A DNA stretch of 53,025 nt, from contig JAZLJL010000033.1 in the NCBI GenBank assembly GCA_045617845.1, forward strand, positions 1 through 53,025, read 5' to 3'. Source of the stretch: UBA1181 sp045617845. Its GTDB lineage: Bacteria; Bacteroidota; Bacteroidia; Bacteroidales; Paludibacteraceae. Under the pieces are notes generated by a model. That model was not told the DNA's origin and made no database searches. It was given only the letters and a program-made list of their open reading frames with translations. The position numbers and the translations under genes are program-made. Below are positions 29,201-36,489 of the stretch, one piece after another (positions within the stretch are counted from its first letter, which is position 1; every line of letters begins with the position of its first letter).

Positions 29201-32200
29201 AGATTGAGAAGGCATGAAGATCAAATCGAGGACTCGTTGCCCGGCAGGTAAAAAATCAGACGTATCAATCACCCCTAATTCGCTATCAGAGATGGACCAA
29301 GAGCCCTCCACATTAGATCCGAGCACCAAAGCCTCAGACAACGGAGTTCCATAAACAATATCATCCGCCGCGGCAACCGCCCCACTCGGAAGGATATCAT
29401 TCTGAATCACATTGACGACAACAGTTAAAGGAAGAACTGTAGAGACGCCATGCTCATCCCTCAACGTGACATTCAAGTTGTACGTTGTTTTCATCCTACT
29501 TCTCGTACTGGTATATCGATTACCAACGAAATACAAATTTCCGTCATGGGAAGAGAAATAAGAAGGATTGTTACATGAAATGGAGACAACGGTCACCTGG
29601 TCACCATCCGGATCACTAATTGTGACAGGGAGTAAGTATTCATCAGAAGATTGATACCGTGCGGATATCTCCACCATGCCAGGAGACAACATAGGAGCCT
29701 GATTCACTTTAATCGTCACCGAAATAGGATTAACAGAAGGAGTCCTAACCCCATCGCTGACGACCAAATTGAAATGATGCACGGTCTCAACAGACATAGC
29801 AGGTCCGACATAGTAGACACTATCACCCTCGACTCTATAATAAGAAGCGTCAGTTCCCGTCAATGACAAAGAGAGCGGGTCGCCATCCTCATCGATGATG
29901 GAAATCGGCAACAACGTTTTCTCCCCACTTCGGTTAATGGACACCTCCGTAGGATTTACTGTAGGGGCATGGTTAATCAACACCTGAATCATGACACGTC
30001 CCGTATCCAAGCCAGGGATCAAGTCAGTCGCCGGGCTAGAAGCATTACCCATGAAACCATCAGCCACGCCATAATAGATTTCAGGGACCATTCCATCGAA
30101 TGCGCCATCAGCCGTGAAAGAATAGGAACCATCCATATTCAGGGTGAACGAACCGCAGAGGCGTCCGTCTTTCCGAATCTGCATCGGAGTGCCCAATTCC
30201 CCATATCCGCCATTGACCATATAACCATAAATGGTGAGCGCATCACCATCCACATCCTTGTCATTCGCCAACACATTGCCCGCGACAGTTCTTCCCGCAG
30301 GGACGATCGTATCGTACGAAGCAGTTTCAGGTGCGGAATTCAACAAGAACAAAGGTGAGGAAACGGACATCGTATTATCATTAGCGACGCCTTGATATTC
30401 ATTCATCGGATTTAGAGGCATACCATCCGAAGCCAAGTTTCGAGCGTCCACCTCATAATAATCACCCGGACGCATAATAAAACCAACAGGCTGAATGGAG
30501 CTGTGAGCCAAAGCGGATGTGGCATAACCAGACACCTTGACCGTCGCCTTCTTACCATTCTTCAAAGAGATGAATCCGAGTCCGTACTCTTCTCCGGAAG
30601 GTTGTTTCACGACATTACAAGAAGGGTCGTCGGATGAGATCAATTCGACAGCGGTAGTGATGAACCCACCGGAAGGGAACCAAACACCGATTGAAGCGCT
30701 ATCCGCATCAGCATCGACCATGACATCGTCCCCATTGAACGACACACTTCCGAGAGCCTTGTTCTCCACCTCCAAAGTGTAAGAGATGACTTCACCCACA
30801 TGAGACGTAGTGACGTTACATGAGACGGAAGTGACACCCAAATCGACAAAGCGTGAAACGGCGGACAAATGTTGTGTGTTACGGCTCGCGCCCTGCGCAT
30901 AAGTCCACGTGTCTATGATACGGTTATTTCCCCTACTATCAGAACCATAAACCCATTTATGTGCGGGGGAACTAGTTCCAGAAGTCATCAAAAGCGCATC
31001 CTCGCCCTGCTGACGGCTCACACCCAAGGAAGAGTCATCCCAGTAGACAGTATCCCGTTCGACAGCGGACCACTCCGCGTTCAATTGATTAAGGGACAAA
31101 CCGTTCTTGTTATTTTCCAAATCAAAGAAAGGGAAATGAATTTCGGCGGATTTCAATTTACCGGAGATAGAGATATCCACCACCGGCACACGTTTACCTT
31201 TTCCGTCAAGTCCATCCCAATCGATTACGTTTTCACCTTTTTCACAGAATCCGGAAAGAGTCCTTTTCTGGTAACCATCACCGAATTCCAATTCCAGGAC
31301 AAACTCGCCCGAAGCATTCGCCTCGAAATAGATGTCGACGCCTTCCGGACCGAGCAATCCCTTAACATGACTCTCCTTGCCCACAAAATCCATGTTGGAA
31401 AGGAGCGGGGAATCCTTAGAATTCAGGTCGGTCAGCAACCAAGTCTCTTCAATGACAGATCCGAAAACGGCACGAGCGCTAGCAGGCAAATCCGATGCGG
31501 GCTTAGTGAAGAATATTTTGTGTGTAATATCATCCACAGACTTCTCCTCCCCGTCTATCGTTCTGGTCAAATGCGTGTCAGGACGGCGCGGGTCATACGT
31601 CGGGACACGGTTGTTCTGAAAGCGGTTGCCGGTTAGGCCACTTTTCAAACTCTGATAGGAAGGCAAACCGCCATAACAAGCGGAAGCCTTGGATTGTGAA
31701 ATGGCGGTATTGTCGGTCACCCACCCCATCGGGTCGGTCTGGACACCCTTATTGTTAGCGAAGAATGTGGAGAAGTGGCCATTTTGTCCATTGGGCTTAA
31801 CCTCGTATAGATAGCCCGTGTTGGTCAACACGTACAACGTAGTGTACCATTCGCAGGAATAATTTTTGTTCTGATAAGAGGAAGGCATCAAGAGATTCAA
31901 GACATTGGCATAGACACGTCCCTCAATGAACGCATTATCGGCGACATTGGAGACGGAAACATCGAAAGCGTTGATATACGGACGGTTAACATCCTCTTTC
32001 CAAGAATTAATCGTATAGTTAGACGGAGTCTCCGTATCGAATTTCAAAGTTTGCGAGGCACCCAGAAAATCGATTTCCCACACGCCAGACTGGCCGGCGC
32101 CCACCGTGATTTTATAAGCGTCATATCCATTTGTGGAGCCATTGATGTTCGGTCCAGCCAACTCCCTGTTCCGATCAGGGATAAGACCACCCTTACGGAT

Positions 32201-32578
32201 ATTGGAGACACTTCCATGCGTACCATCCGGAGCGCGCCAATCAATTCGTCCATAAGATTCCTTCGTCGTATTGTTCTTCACGACCATGGCACTGGACGCC
32301 ACATATATGTGTTCCCCCTCGTTAACAAAAACCTTAATCGTACCATAGGTAGGGAAAGGCGCAGCCAAATCCGGGTCGGAGCCGGAACTTGTGATACCGC
32401 TCATCAAGCATGCCCTATAATCCCCCGCAGATCCTGCAGAGACGCCATACCTGGAATAATAATCACTTGGGTACATATTTCTGGAACCATCCGCTCTAAC
32501 CGACTGAACATTAAGCAACAAAAAGGACAACACAGTCAGAAGACAGATGTCTCTCATCTGTAGTAAATGTTTCACCAT
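20291..32578 (-). CDS. Giant repeat-rich surface protein with T9SS type A sorting domain
   Basis: About 4,095 residues. The signal peptide from M32578 (MVKHLLQMRDIC then LLTVLSFLLLNVQSVRA) is better placed than the ORF start at 32608. Regions in order: a unique N-terminal part to about 770; Ig/cadherin-like repeats with DxDGD calcium-type motifs (about 770-1000); 17 YDG or MBG-type modules (about 1145-2600); nine GYHFxxW repeats of about 135 residues (about 2730-3820), like InlB B-repeats; a short linker; and the T9SS CTD with VYPNPTSDN (about 4020-4095). The CTD implies export through the T9SS and attachment to the surface. It is likely an adhesin. It is followed by an OmpA-type gene. Confidence 0.9.
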   Translation of the reverse strand: MVKHLLQMRDICLLTVLSFLLLNVQSVRADGSRNMYPSDYYSRYGVSAGSAGDYRACLMSGITSSGSDPDLAAPFPTYGTIKVFVNEGEHIYVASSAMVVKNNTTKESYGRIDWRAPDGTHGSVSNIRKGGLIPDRNRELAGPNINGSTNGYDAYKITVGAGQSGVWEIDFLGASQTLKFDTETPSNYTINSWKEDVNRPYINAFDVSVSNVADNAFIEGRVYANVLNLLMPSSYQNKNYSCEWYTTLYVLTNTGYLYEVKPNGQNGHFSTFFANNKGVQTDPMGWVTDNTAISQSKASACYGGLPSYQSLKSGLTGNRFQNNRVPTYDPRRPDTHLTRTIDGEEKSVDDITHKIFFTKPASDLPASARAVFGSVIEETWLLTDLNSKDSPLLSNMDFVGKESHVKGLLGPEGVDIYFEANASGEFVLELEFGDGYQKRTLSGFCEKGENVIDWDGLDGKGKRVPVVDISISGKLKSAEIHFPFFDLENNKNGLSLNQLNAEWSAVERDTVYWDDSSLGVSRQQGEDALLMTSGTSSPAHKWVYGSDSRGNNRIIDTWTYAQGASRNTQHLSAVSRFVDLGVTSVSCNVTTSHVGEVISYTLEVENKALGSVSFNGDDVMVDADADSASIGVWFPSGGFITTAVELISSDDPSCNVVKQPSGEEYGLGFISLKNGKKATVKVSGYATSALAHSSIQPVGFIMRPGDYYEVDARNLASDGMPLNPMNEYQGVANDNTMSVSSPLFLLNSAPETASYDTIVPAGRTVAGNVLANDKDVDGDALTIYGYMVNGGYGELGTPMQIRKDGRLCGSFTLNMDGSYSFTADGAFDGMVPEIYYGVADGFMGNASSPATDLIPGLDTGRVMIQVLINHAPTVNPTEVSINRSGEKTLLPISIIDEDGDPLSLSLTGTDASYYRVEGDSVYYVGPAMSVETVHHFNLVVSDGVRTPSVNPISVTIKVNQAPMLSPGMVEISARYQSSDEYLLPVTISDPDGDQVTVVSISCNNPSYFSSHDGNLYFVGNRYTSTRSRMKTTYNLNVTLRDEHGVSTVLPLTVVVNVIQNDILPSGAVAAADDIVYGTPLSEALVLGSNVEGSWSISDSELGVIDTSDFLPAGQRVLDLIFMPSQSGYLVEEVKNVTFNVLPRPVTVKSVSAEKVYDGTALTAPSVSFVGDSLIGTDRFVFGSFASLINADTVLNTFSYSAAAGTSLSNYVVTAIYDTLIVTPRSITLSSSSASKQYDGAPLSAPTVAVSSGSLAGVDAFLYSDFPSITDAGSVDNTFSYEPGPGLTLSNYDVTVEYGVLTITPVIYSGDYDILLSDDSYLYDATAHEPSVVVKVEGNPLNTEYYSVRYENNIAAGDSAMVIVEGKSGGNYTIKDDTAFFSIAKRNIVFQSSSCNKVYDGTPLYCERLESIQGDGVLPEDSYSVTYLDSLTNVGTKPNVFTVDMDTTNYHVTINFGDLTVTRRSVVITDSNVVWSDTSFVYDGAAHCPDATITIDGVSMDPASDFSITCSDNVKAGEKSALAVVTMKEGGDFEFADYIGRFSITPAPVTVTDKNVASKIYDGTETATVSVAAVSGLVPGDNVQVIATASFEDANAGVDKTVALSYELSGDDKDNYFLSPASEELNIGVITPLTVSLSWSTPDSFPYDGASKSVYASVTNAIGEDVVNVVSYSDNVASDAGVYEAKALSLDNSNYQLPTDASHEWTIYSVYVKADLTLENVAYTYDQTAHEPAVTVKLGELTLTDSDYSVEYQNNVDAGDSAMAIVSGKTGGNYMIETDTLYFSIGKRSIIFQTGSCEKIFDGEPLTCENASIADSSRLLPGDKYTLSFLGSQTNVGSSKNKISVVFEKDNYLVGLQFGDLVVTPKPIEITTNDIVWNDTVFVYDGNEHCPTATITVGGNVLNPMSDYAIFCSNNVNVGNDVAHIAVKSQEGGNFEFTDYEVNFSILPAVVSIADSTVLEKEYDGNNKATVLVNALSFKAPGDSVEVVATAKYNNASVGSNKKVTISYSLSGPQSGNYVLAYDNAVYDKGVILPKEVSLVWSTPDSFEYDGNKHGVSASVVTDLHVSTLHITAYANDSAVEVGDYVARVLGLDNRNFKLPANDSLVWSIFSRQLDETKFILRDTFLTYDGKTHPANFEVDSALNFVLDVDYRVYYRDEDGEENSWSFFPPINAGVYDVRIDILNPNYTHVELKNWKITINKAPIVVVPDVVQSKVYDRTVSASVAVDTILGVVGDEDVAVSAVAHYDTFTTAASSIIVAYSLEGEDIANYVISDSVYVTDGEILPYLLHVDGTTALDKSYDGTLDASAVVGVLSPVVAPDSVSVALLSAYFSSDTIGNGTDVYVTYQLSGPDADNYTVKSDTVKANILEPDVTFSWTLADATYGSAVVGVNPSVEIDQPLTGVITYLVDGLPVDSGFVIPVGTHILQAQFTPEGAAAIPSSEKTINVSVKYLVLDSYDINLTKAYDGTDTVLSLSTDSALVGVIGDDDVRLNTIAAKYNSAQIGTDKVVSVSFTLTGDDVANYAIEDEQLPGVIKLRQVTLAAGDSTREYDGTPLVYDSVRIIGDGFIEGDLLSAHAVGEITEPGYVLNRIVFDFANDSVSDNYDIVIIRGFLVVTKISQDIPNVTPVNESAFGMNDGRLLDLSTMMEIHDESDTNFVMVTNPDSLFSPGTYYVRFPESEYYAASEIQIVTILAGPSDFEVTLLSSDTAMGTTSGAGVYALGTDVTIEALANKGYHFVAWNDSILINPYTFHLSSDTLFSASFEPNSYNVFVMDGELALDTIPVLFGDSVTDVMMPTVGPKVGYDFVGWSPSLPLEMDASDLIVEVQWSKQMFIVNVDTTSMMGVVTKDFENPVAYSDTITLSVAPAEGYHFTSWSDGDTTNPRAVVVVSDSSFTPLYGANNYDLYVLSDGVVLDTLHLLYGDTVKDDMLDVKLFKEGYTFVGWSPVLPMVMGAYDAAVVAQWSKDEYIVSVDSSIVGGIILTDFKNPVGFGDTIHLVVAPKDGYHFVSWSDGEVTDPREVVVVSDSAFSAIFEANSHYVYLMDGEIGLDTIPVLFGDTISDDLITVSPEKRGYDFAGWLPELPLVAGDSDVVLMAQWNKKMYEVEVDTAIVGGSITKAFENPVPFGTIVSMTAVPSVGYHFVAWSDGSVMNPLRVTIVSDTSYSATFAPNQHLLIVMSDGDTLMAEPIAFGDTFSLRDITVTPTKIGYDFTDWTPSLPVIAADGDVVIEAQFTKKNFDVTVDTLSDAGKVIADFENPVSYGDTIMLTVEPAEGYHFESWSDGDTTNPRVIVVEGDTSLAPIFSPNQYRLFFLSEGDTLKSMPVYFGDTVTDAMCDVTPEKDCYGFSSWYPSLPLTVGAADVVVEAQFVQKMFSLSADSVLFDGSVSVDKSNPIACGDTVRLTAAAAEGYHFVSWMDGDTVNPRTVVMVSDTVMSPVFAPNKYQLFVMNEDSIVTILPIYHGDTITDSMVSVSLEKECCDFAGWSPSLPIVVNADDVTIDAQWTKKLIDFTLDTLFDNGKIVPDFVSPLTYGDTVSLIVEPYEGYHFIAWNDGDTTNPRQVVIVGDTSLFPVFMPNTYDFVVLADGDTLLNIVVAYGDTITDSLLNIIPEKVGYDFIGWEPALPLVVGADDVTLEAQWIRKAFKIDVDSTVENGMVLVDFDQYALYGDTITLQAVADEGYRFVSWTDGDRSNPRLVVVTGDSSFAPRFTPSVYFVTVVSDFDTLTVLPVHFRDSILPQQLDSLYPTKIGYDFVGWDIDLPLVIPSHDTMITALFSPKIFSVIAKVNGNVGKVIGNGDYPYGAEINLFAIPNNGFHFVSWGDGNATDSIHLVVSSDTVISALFAKDIDEMMVDTLIAPSFGYCPNSIDVIRYTLLNSEAPTEYRIVYSEEAKLAGFVDVDFSRIDVDNEVRVVIPDCPAGVYRASVQFKNSINSVTPFFDVELNVNLSNEYLTDIWKDVVSVVNTENLFTEYQWFHNDVKISGATEPYYCEKKGLTGNYYLEVMTVDGDKLRTCKKWFDYGLNTTLSVYPNPTSDNATAELNVDNGSVHTISVTNASGVVVYTSTFTGRKAQLYLGNYPAGTYVVNVDGLTVKEIKR
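21100..24420 (-). repeat. Nine tandem GYHF-type repeats inside the giant gene
   Basis: GYHF(V/T/I/E)xW occurs nine times at about 405-nt intervals (about 24380, 23970, 23560, 23155, 22750, 22345, 21940, 21540, 21130), with the last as GFHFVSW. Between them lie eight GYxFxxWxPxLP units followed by an AQWxK-like strand. The DNA copies are diverged, so recent unequal crossover is not obvious. Confidence 0.85.
26430..28640 (-). repeat. Duplicated five-module YDG block in the giant gene
   Basis: Modules 3-7 read YLYDATAHEP, KVYDGTPL, FVYDGAAHCP, KIYDGTET, FPYDGASK. Modules 8-12 repeat that order: YTYDQTAHEP, KIFDGEPL, FVYDGNEHCP, KEYDGNNK, FEYDGNKH. The block period is about 1,200 nt (400 residues). 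Confidence 0.75.
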
Positions 32579-32678
32579 AATCTTATCAATTTCAATACCT
32601 TGTTTCAATTTTCTTTGCAGTCTATCCTACTTCACGTTTTTCCTTTTTTGCCCAGTAAAAACAGGGACAGAAACTATG

Positions 32679-32686
32679 CAAATGTA
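32679..32686 (-). promoter_or_regulatory. -7 box for the giant gene
   Basis: On the minus strand TACATTTG followed by C matches TAnnTTTG exactly, about 100 nt upstream of the start. No TTTG is found at -33. The region 32690-32760 is strongly A/T-rich. Confidence 0.5.
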
Positions 32687-32908
32687 AAGATAACAATTGA
32701 TTTTATATTAACAACACAATTTTTAGTTTTTTTTCACACAAAAAGCGTTGTTTTTATAGACTTCAAATTCTCATCCGACCCTTTGGTTTCCTAAGGTCAT
32801 GACCATTCGCCGCAAATCAGGAAGGTGCCGCAAACAAAAAAAACGGGCATTATAGGCGCAACAAGCAATATTTATTTATTTGATTTTTAATACATTACAC
32901 ACACTCAC

Positions 32909-32970
32909 CAACAATTCATCAACAACTCTTCAACAGCATTCCAACAACTCTTCAACAGCTCTTCAACAGG
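32909..32970 (+). repeat. Imperfect 11-bp tandem repeat
   Basis: Five full units and a partial one: CAACAATTCAT, CAACAACTCTT, CAACAGCATTC, CAACAACTCTT, CAACAGCTCTT, CAACAGG. It lies in the divergent gap between the giant gene and hppA (32579-33210), which otherwise holds only promoters. The plus-strand ORF across it looks spurious. Confidence 0.75.
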
Positions 32971-33069
32971 GGAGGAACCCGTTAATTTCCGACATCGAAT
33001 CGAAGAAAGAAAAAGTATACGACAAGCAAAAAAATGCCAATAAAAGATTCTTTTTCTCGAAATAAATTT

Positions 33070-33077
33070 TAACTTTG
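33070..33077 (+). promoter_or_regulatory. -7 box for hppA
   Basis: TAACTTTG followed by C is an exact TAnnTTTG match, with T-rich sequence but no exact TTTG upstream. The leader would be about 125 nt; no riboswitch-like fold is recognised in it. Confidence 0.55.
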
Positions 33078-33210
33078 CTATACAGTGTTAGTGAAATTTT
33101 GTTAAAGAATGAAAGATTAACTACCGGCAACCGCTTTTTGTATAGAATGTGTATTTGATGCGTTTGTCGAAACAGCCAAAGAATTTCTGAATTATAAATT
33201 TATATAGCTT

Positions 33211-35400
33211 ATGGGAAATTTATTTTACGCAGTTCCCATCGCGTCAGTCTTGGCGCTGGGATTCGCCTTCTTCTTCTATAAATGGATGAAGAAAGAGGAT
33301 GAGGGTACAGATTTGATGAAAAAAATCGCTCAGTATGTCCGGGAGGGAGCGATGGCTTACTTGAAACAACAATACAAAGTAGTCGGAATCGTATTCGGAG
33401 TCTTAGTTGTCATCTTTGCCATCATGGCATATTTAGGTCTTCAGAACCCATGGGTTCCATTCGCTTTCCTTACAGGAGGATTCTTCTCCGGTTTAGCCGG
33501 TTTCTTCGGCATGAAGACCGCCACCTACGCTTCCGCCCGAACAGCGAATGCGGCGCGTGAATCGCTTAACAGCGGTTTGAAAGTGGCTTTCCGCTCAGGC
33601 GCCGTAATGGGTCTCACCGTTGTGGGCCTGGCCTTATTGGACATCTCCGTATGGTTCCTCGTTTTGGATCATTTCGTAGGTCCAGAGCACCATCTGGTGG
33701 TTATCACAACCACTATGTTAACCTTCGGAATGGGTGCTTCCACACAAGCATTGTTCGCTCGTGTCGGCGGCGGTATCTATACAAAAGCGGCTGACGTCGG
33801 CGCCGACCTCGTCGGTAAAACTGAATATAACATCCCTGAGGACGATCCTCGTAACCCTGCGACAATCGCCGACAACGTGGGTGACAACGTGGGTGACGTG
33901 GCAGGTATGGGTGCCGACTTGTACGAGTCATACGCCGGCTCCATCTTGGCTACCATGGCCTTGGGTGCCTCCGCTTTCGCCACTTCGGCTGTAGAAGGCA
34001 TGCAGATGAAAGCCGTTCTGGCTCCATCCCTGATCGCCGCGATCGGTGTGGTCCTTTCCCTTCTCGGAATCTTCCTCGTGAAGACCAAAGAGGACGCAGG
34101 CATGAAAGAGTTGTTAGCCGCTCTTAGTAGAGGGACAAACACGGCTGCGGTCTTAATCGCCGCCGCAACATTCGGCATATTCGCCTTCTTGTTCGGCACA
34201 GAGACCGACCAATGGTGGCAAGTCTCCTTGTCTGTGGTTGTCGGTTTGTTGGCCGGTGTCATCATCGGTAAGGCAACGGAGTACTACACTTCCCAATCTT
34301 ACCGTCCGACCCAGAAGGTGTCCGAGAGTTCACAGACAGGTCCTGCGACGGTCATCATCTCCGGCTTGGGCTTGGGTATGTTGTCAACCGCTATCCCTGT
34401 GGTAACCGTAGGATTCGCCATCGTATTCTCTTACTTATGCGCAAACGGTTTCTCTTTGGAATTCACGCCTGAGAACTTATCAATGGGTCTATACGGAATC
34501 GGTATCGCCGCAGTAGGTATGTTGTCCACGTTGGGCATCACCTTGGCGACAGACGCTTACGGTCCGATCGCCGACAACGCCGGCGGAAACGCTGAGATGA
34601 GCGGTTTGGATCCTGAAGTGAGAAAACGTACCGACGCTTTGGATGCGCTTGGCAACACGACAGCGGCTACCGGTAAAGGCTTCGCCATCGGTTCCGCGGC
34701 ATTGACAGCCTTGGCGCTTTTGGCTTCCTACGTTGAGGAGATTAAGATCGCCTTGATCCGTATGGGCGAGGCTCTTCCGAACGGTGTGGACGCCGCAGAA
34801 GCTTCTTTGGTGGATTTCATGAACGCTTATAATGTCAACCTTATGAACCCTATCGTTTTGGTCGGTGTGTTCATCGGCGCCATGATGGCATTCCTCTTCT
34901 GCGGATTGACCATGAACGCTGTGGGTCGCGCCGCTCAGAAGATGGTGGAAGAGGTTCGTCGCCAATTCCAGACCATCAAGGGCATCCTTGAGGGAACAGG
35001 AACTCCTGACTACGCTCGTTGCGTGGAGATCTCCACCAAAGGCGCACAACACGAGATGTTGTTGCCTTCCATCTTGGCGATCGTCGTTCCTATCCTGACC
35101 GGTGTGCTTCTAGGCATCGGCGGTGTGTTAGGTTTGTTGATCGGAGGATTGAGCACAGGCTTCGTCTTGGCTGTCTTCATGGCCAATGCGGGTGGTGCTT
35201 GGGATAACGCGAAGAAATATGTGGAGGAAGGCAATTTCGGAGGCAAGGGTTCCGATTGCCACAAGGCTACCGTCGTGGGTGATACGGTGGGCGATCCATT
35301 CAAGGATACGTCCGGTCCGTCTCTGAACATCCTCATCAAACTGATGAGCATGGTTTCCATCGTGATGGCTGGTCTGACCGTCGCCATCCACGTCCTCTAA
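33211..35400 (+). CDS. hppA: Membrane-bound sodium- or proton-pumping pyrophosphatase
   Basis: A 729-residue, roughly 16-helix membrane protein. The pyrophosphate site is intact: GGGIYTKAADVGADLVGK (near 183-200) then EDDPRNPATIADNVGDNVGD. GNTTAATGKG starts at residue 481; Ala in this motif marks the potassium-dependent class, whose members in Bacteroidota pump sodium, sometimes with protons. It couples pyrophosphate hydrolysis to ion export across the inner membrane. It stands as a single gene before the pyrBI leader. Confidence 0.95.
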   Translation: MGNLFYAVPIASVLALGFAFFFYKWMKKEDEGTDLMKKIAQYVREGAMAYLKQQYKVVGIVFGVLVVIFAIMAYLGLQNPWVPFAFLTGGFFSGLAGFFGMKTATYASARTANAARESLNSGLKVAFRSGAVMGLTVVGLALLDISVWFLVLDHFVGPEHHLVVITTTMLTFGMGASTQALFARVGGGIYTKAADVGADLVGKTEYNIPEDDPRNPATIADNVGDNVGDVAGMGADLYESYAGSILATMALGASAFATSAVEGMQMKAVLAPSLIAAIGVVLSLLGIFLVKTKEDAGMKELLAALSRGTNTAAVLIAAATFGIFAFLFGTETDQWWQVSLSVVVGLLAGVIIGKATEYYTSQSYRPTQKVSESSQTGPATVIISGLGLGMLSTAIPVVTVGFAIVFSYLCANGFSLEFTPENLSMGLYGIGIAAVGMLSTLGITLATDAYGPIADNAGGNAEMSGLDPEVRKRTDALDALGNTTAATGKGFAIGSAALTALALLASYVEEIKIALIRMGEALPNGVDAAEASLVDFMNAYNVNLMNPIVLVGVFIGAMMAFLFCGLTMNAVGRAAQKMVEEVRRQFQTIKGILEGTGTPDYARCVEISTKGAQHEMLLPSILAIVVPILTGVLLGIGGVLGLLIGGLSTGFVLAVFMANAGGAWDNAKKYVEEGNFGGKGSDCHKATVVGDTVGDPFKDTSGPSLNILIKLMSMVSIVMAGLTVAIHVL

Positions 35401-35451
35401 ATTGTGAAGAAAAAAACGTTTGTTTTATATCTCAAATATTGTTTTTTGCAC

Positions 35452-35459
35452 TACCTTTG
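35452..35459 (+). promoter_or_regulatory. -7 box for pyrBI, inside the hppA-pyrB gap
   Basis: TACCTTTG followed by CG matches TAnnTTTG exactly. A transcript would start near 35466 and run through a short leader ORF and hairpin before pyrB. No TTTG lies at the right distance for -33. Confidence 0.5.
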
Positions 35460-35480
35460 CGTAGTGAAAACCTAACAACA

Positions 35481-35504
35481 ATGGGAATAACAAAACAATC
35501 ATAG
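35481..35504 (+). CDS. Possible 7-codon leader peptide before pyrB
   Basis: ATG GGA ATA ACA AAA CAA TCA TAG encodes MGITKQS. It lies between the promoter and the terminator hairpin, the position of leader peptides in E. coli pyrBI. There is no repeated-codon signal and the leader RNA is A-rich rather than U-rich, so the mechanism is unclear and it may be chance. Confidence 0.35.
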   Translation: MGITKQS

Positions 35505-35516
35505 AATACTGAAGAA

Positions 35517-35553
35517 AAACCAATGCGATTGGCTCGCATTGGTTTTTTTTTGA
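35517..35553 (+). terminator. Intrinsic terminator or attenuator 16 nt upstream of pyrB
   Basis: AAACCAATGCGA and TCGCATTGGTTT form a perfect 12-bp stem with a 5-nt loop (TTGGC), followed by T6. It lies after the pyrB promoter and before its start, so it could attenuate pyrBI. Alternatively it ends hppA transcription. Confidence 0.8.
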
Positions 35554-35568
35554 AAAATATAAAATACT

Positions 35569-36477
35569 ATGGCAATAAAAAGTTTAGTATCCATCACGGA
35601 TTACTCGAAAGAGAAAATCCTCCAAATTCTGGAAAAAGCCGCCGAATTCGAGAAGAATCCGAACCAGAAGATTCTTGACGGCAAAGTGGTGGCGACTCTC
35701 TTCTTCGAGCCGTCTACCCGCACAAGATTGAGTTTCGAAACGGCTGTGAACAGGCTAGGCGGACGAATCATCGGATTCGCCGACAAAGCGACGACCAGCG
35801 GAACGAAAGGTGAAACCCTAAAGGACACCATCATCATGGTGAGCAACTACGCGGACCTCATCGTCATGCGTAATCCTATCGAGGGTGCGGCCCGTTACGC
35901 ATCCGAAGTCTCCCGCGTACCTATCATCAACGCGGGCGACGGTGCCAACCAGCACCCGACCCAGACGATGCTCGACCTCTACTCCATCAAGAAGACGCAA
36001 GGCAAGTTGGACAACCTGAAGATCTGCATGGTGGGCGACCTGAAATACGGACGTACCGTGCACTCGCTCATCATGGCGATGTACCACTTCAACCCGACCT
36101 TCTCCTTCATCGCTCCGAAAGAGTTGGAAATGCCTGACGAATACAAGATGTTCTGCAAGGAGCACAACATCAACTTCGAGGAGCATACCGAACTCAACGA
36201 GGCGAACATAGCCGATGCGGACATCCTCTACATGACACGCGTGCAAAAGGAACGCTTCACCGACCTCTTCGAATACGAGCGTGTGAAGGACGTCTACACG
36301 CTACGCAACAAGATGTTGGAGAACACGAAACCTAATATGCGTATCCTCCACCCGCTTCCAAGGGTGAACGAAATCGACCAGGACGTGGACACCAACGAGA
36401 AAGCTTACTATTTCGAGCAGGCGCGCAACGGCGTATTCGCCCGTCAAGCCGTCATCTGCGATTTATTGGGTCTTTAA
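35569..36477 (+). CDS. pyrB: Aspartate carbamoyltransferase catalytic subunit
   Basis: 302 residues. Carbamoyl phosphate binding is by STRTR (residues 49-53) in FFEPSTRTR; HPTQTMLDLY and HPLPRVNEID supply the other signature segments. It makes carbamoyl aspartate, the committed step of pyrimidine synthesis. The regulatory subunit gene follows 12 nt later. Confidence 0.97.
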   Translation: MAIKSLVSITDYSKEKILQILEKAAEFEKNPNQKILDGKVVATLFFEPSTRTRLSFETAVNRLGGRIIGFADKATTSGTKGETLKDTIIMVSNYADLIVMRNPIEGAARYASEVSRVPIINAGDGANQHPTQTMLDLYSIKKTQGKLDNLKICMVGDLKYGRTVHSLIMAMYHFNPTFSFIAPKELEMPDEYKMFCKEHNINFEEHTELNEANIADADILYMTRVQKERFTDLFEYERVKDVYTLRNKMLENTKPNMRILHPLPRVNEIDQDVDTNEKAYYFEQARNGVFARQAVICDLLGL

Positions 36478-36489
36478 TAATTTTATGAC

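Noticed and set aside
20369..32563. Many long plus-strand ORFs antisense to the giant gene, up to 318 codons.
   Set aside because: They are rich in Arg, His and Ile, lack start signals and known domains, and reflect the codon pattern of the repeat-rich minus-strand gene.
32909..32970. The tandem repeat as a CRISPR array.
   Set aside because: Units are 11 bp and contiguous, with no spacers and no cas genes.
32880..33065. A 61-codon plus-strand ORF across the 11-bp repeats.
   Set aside because: The repeat length is not a multiple of three, and the peptide is low-complexity Asn/Gln/Ser with no ribosome binding site.
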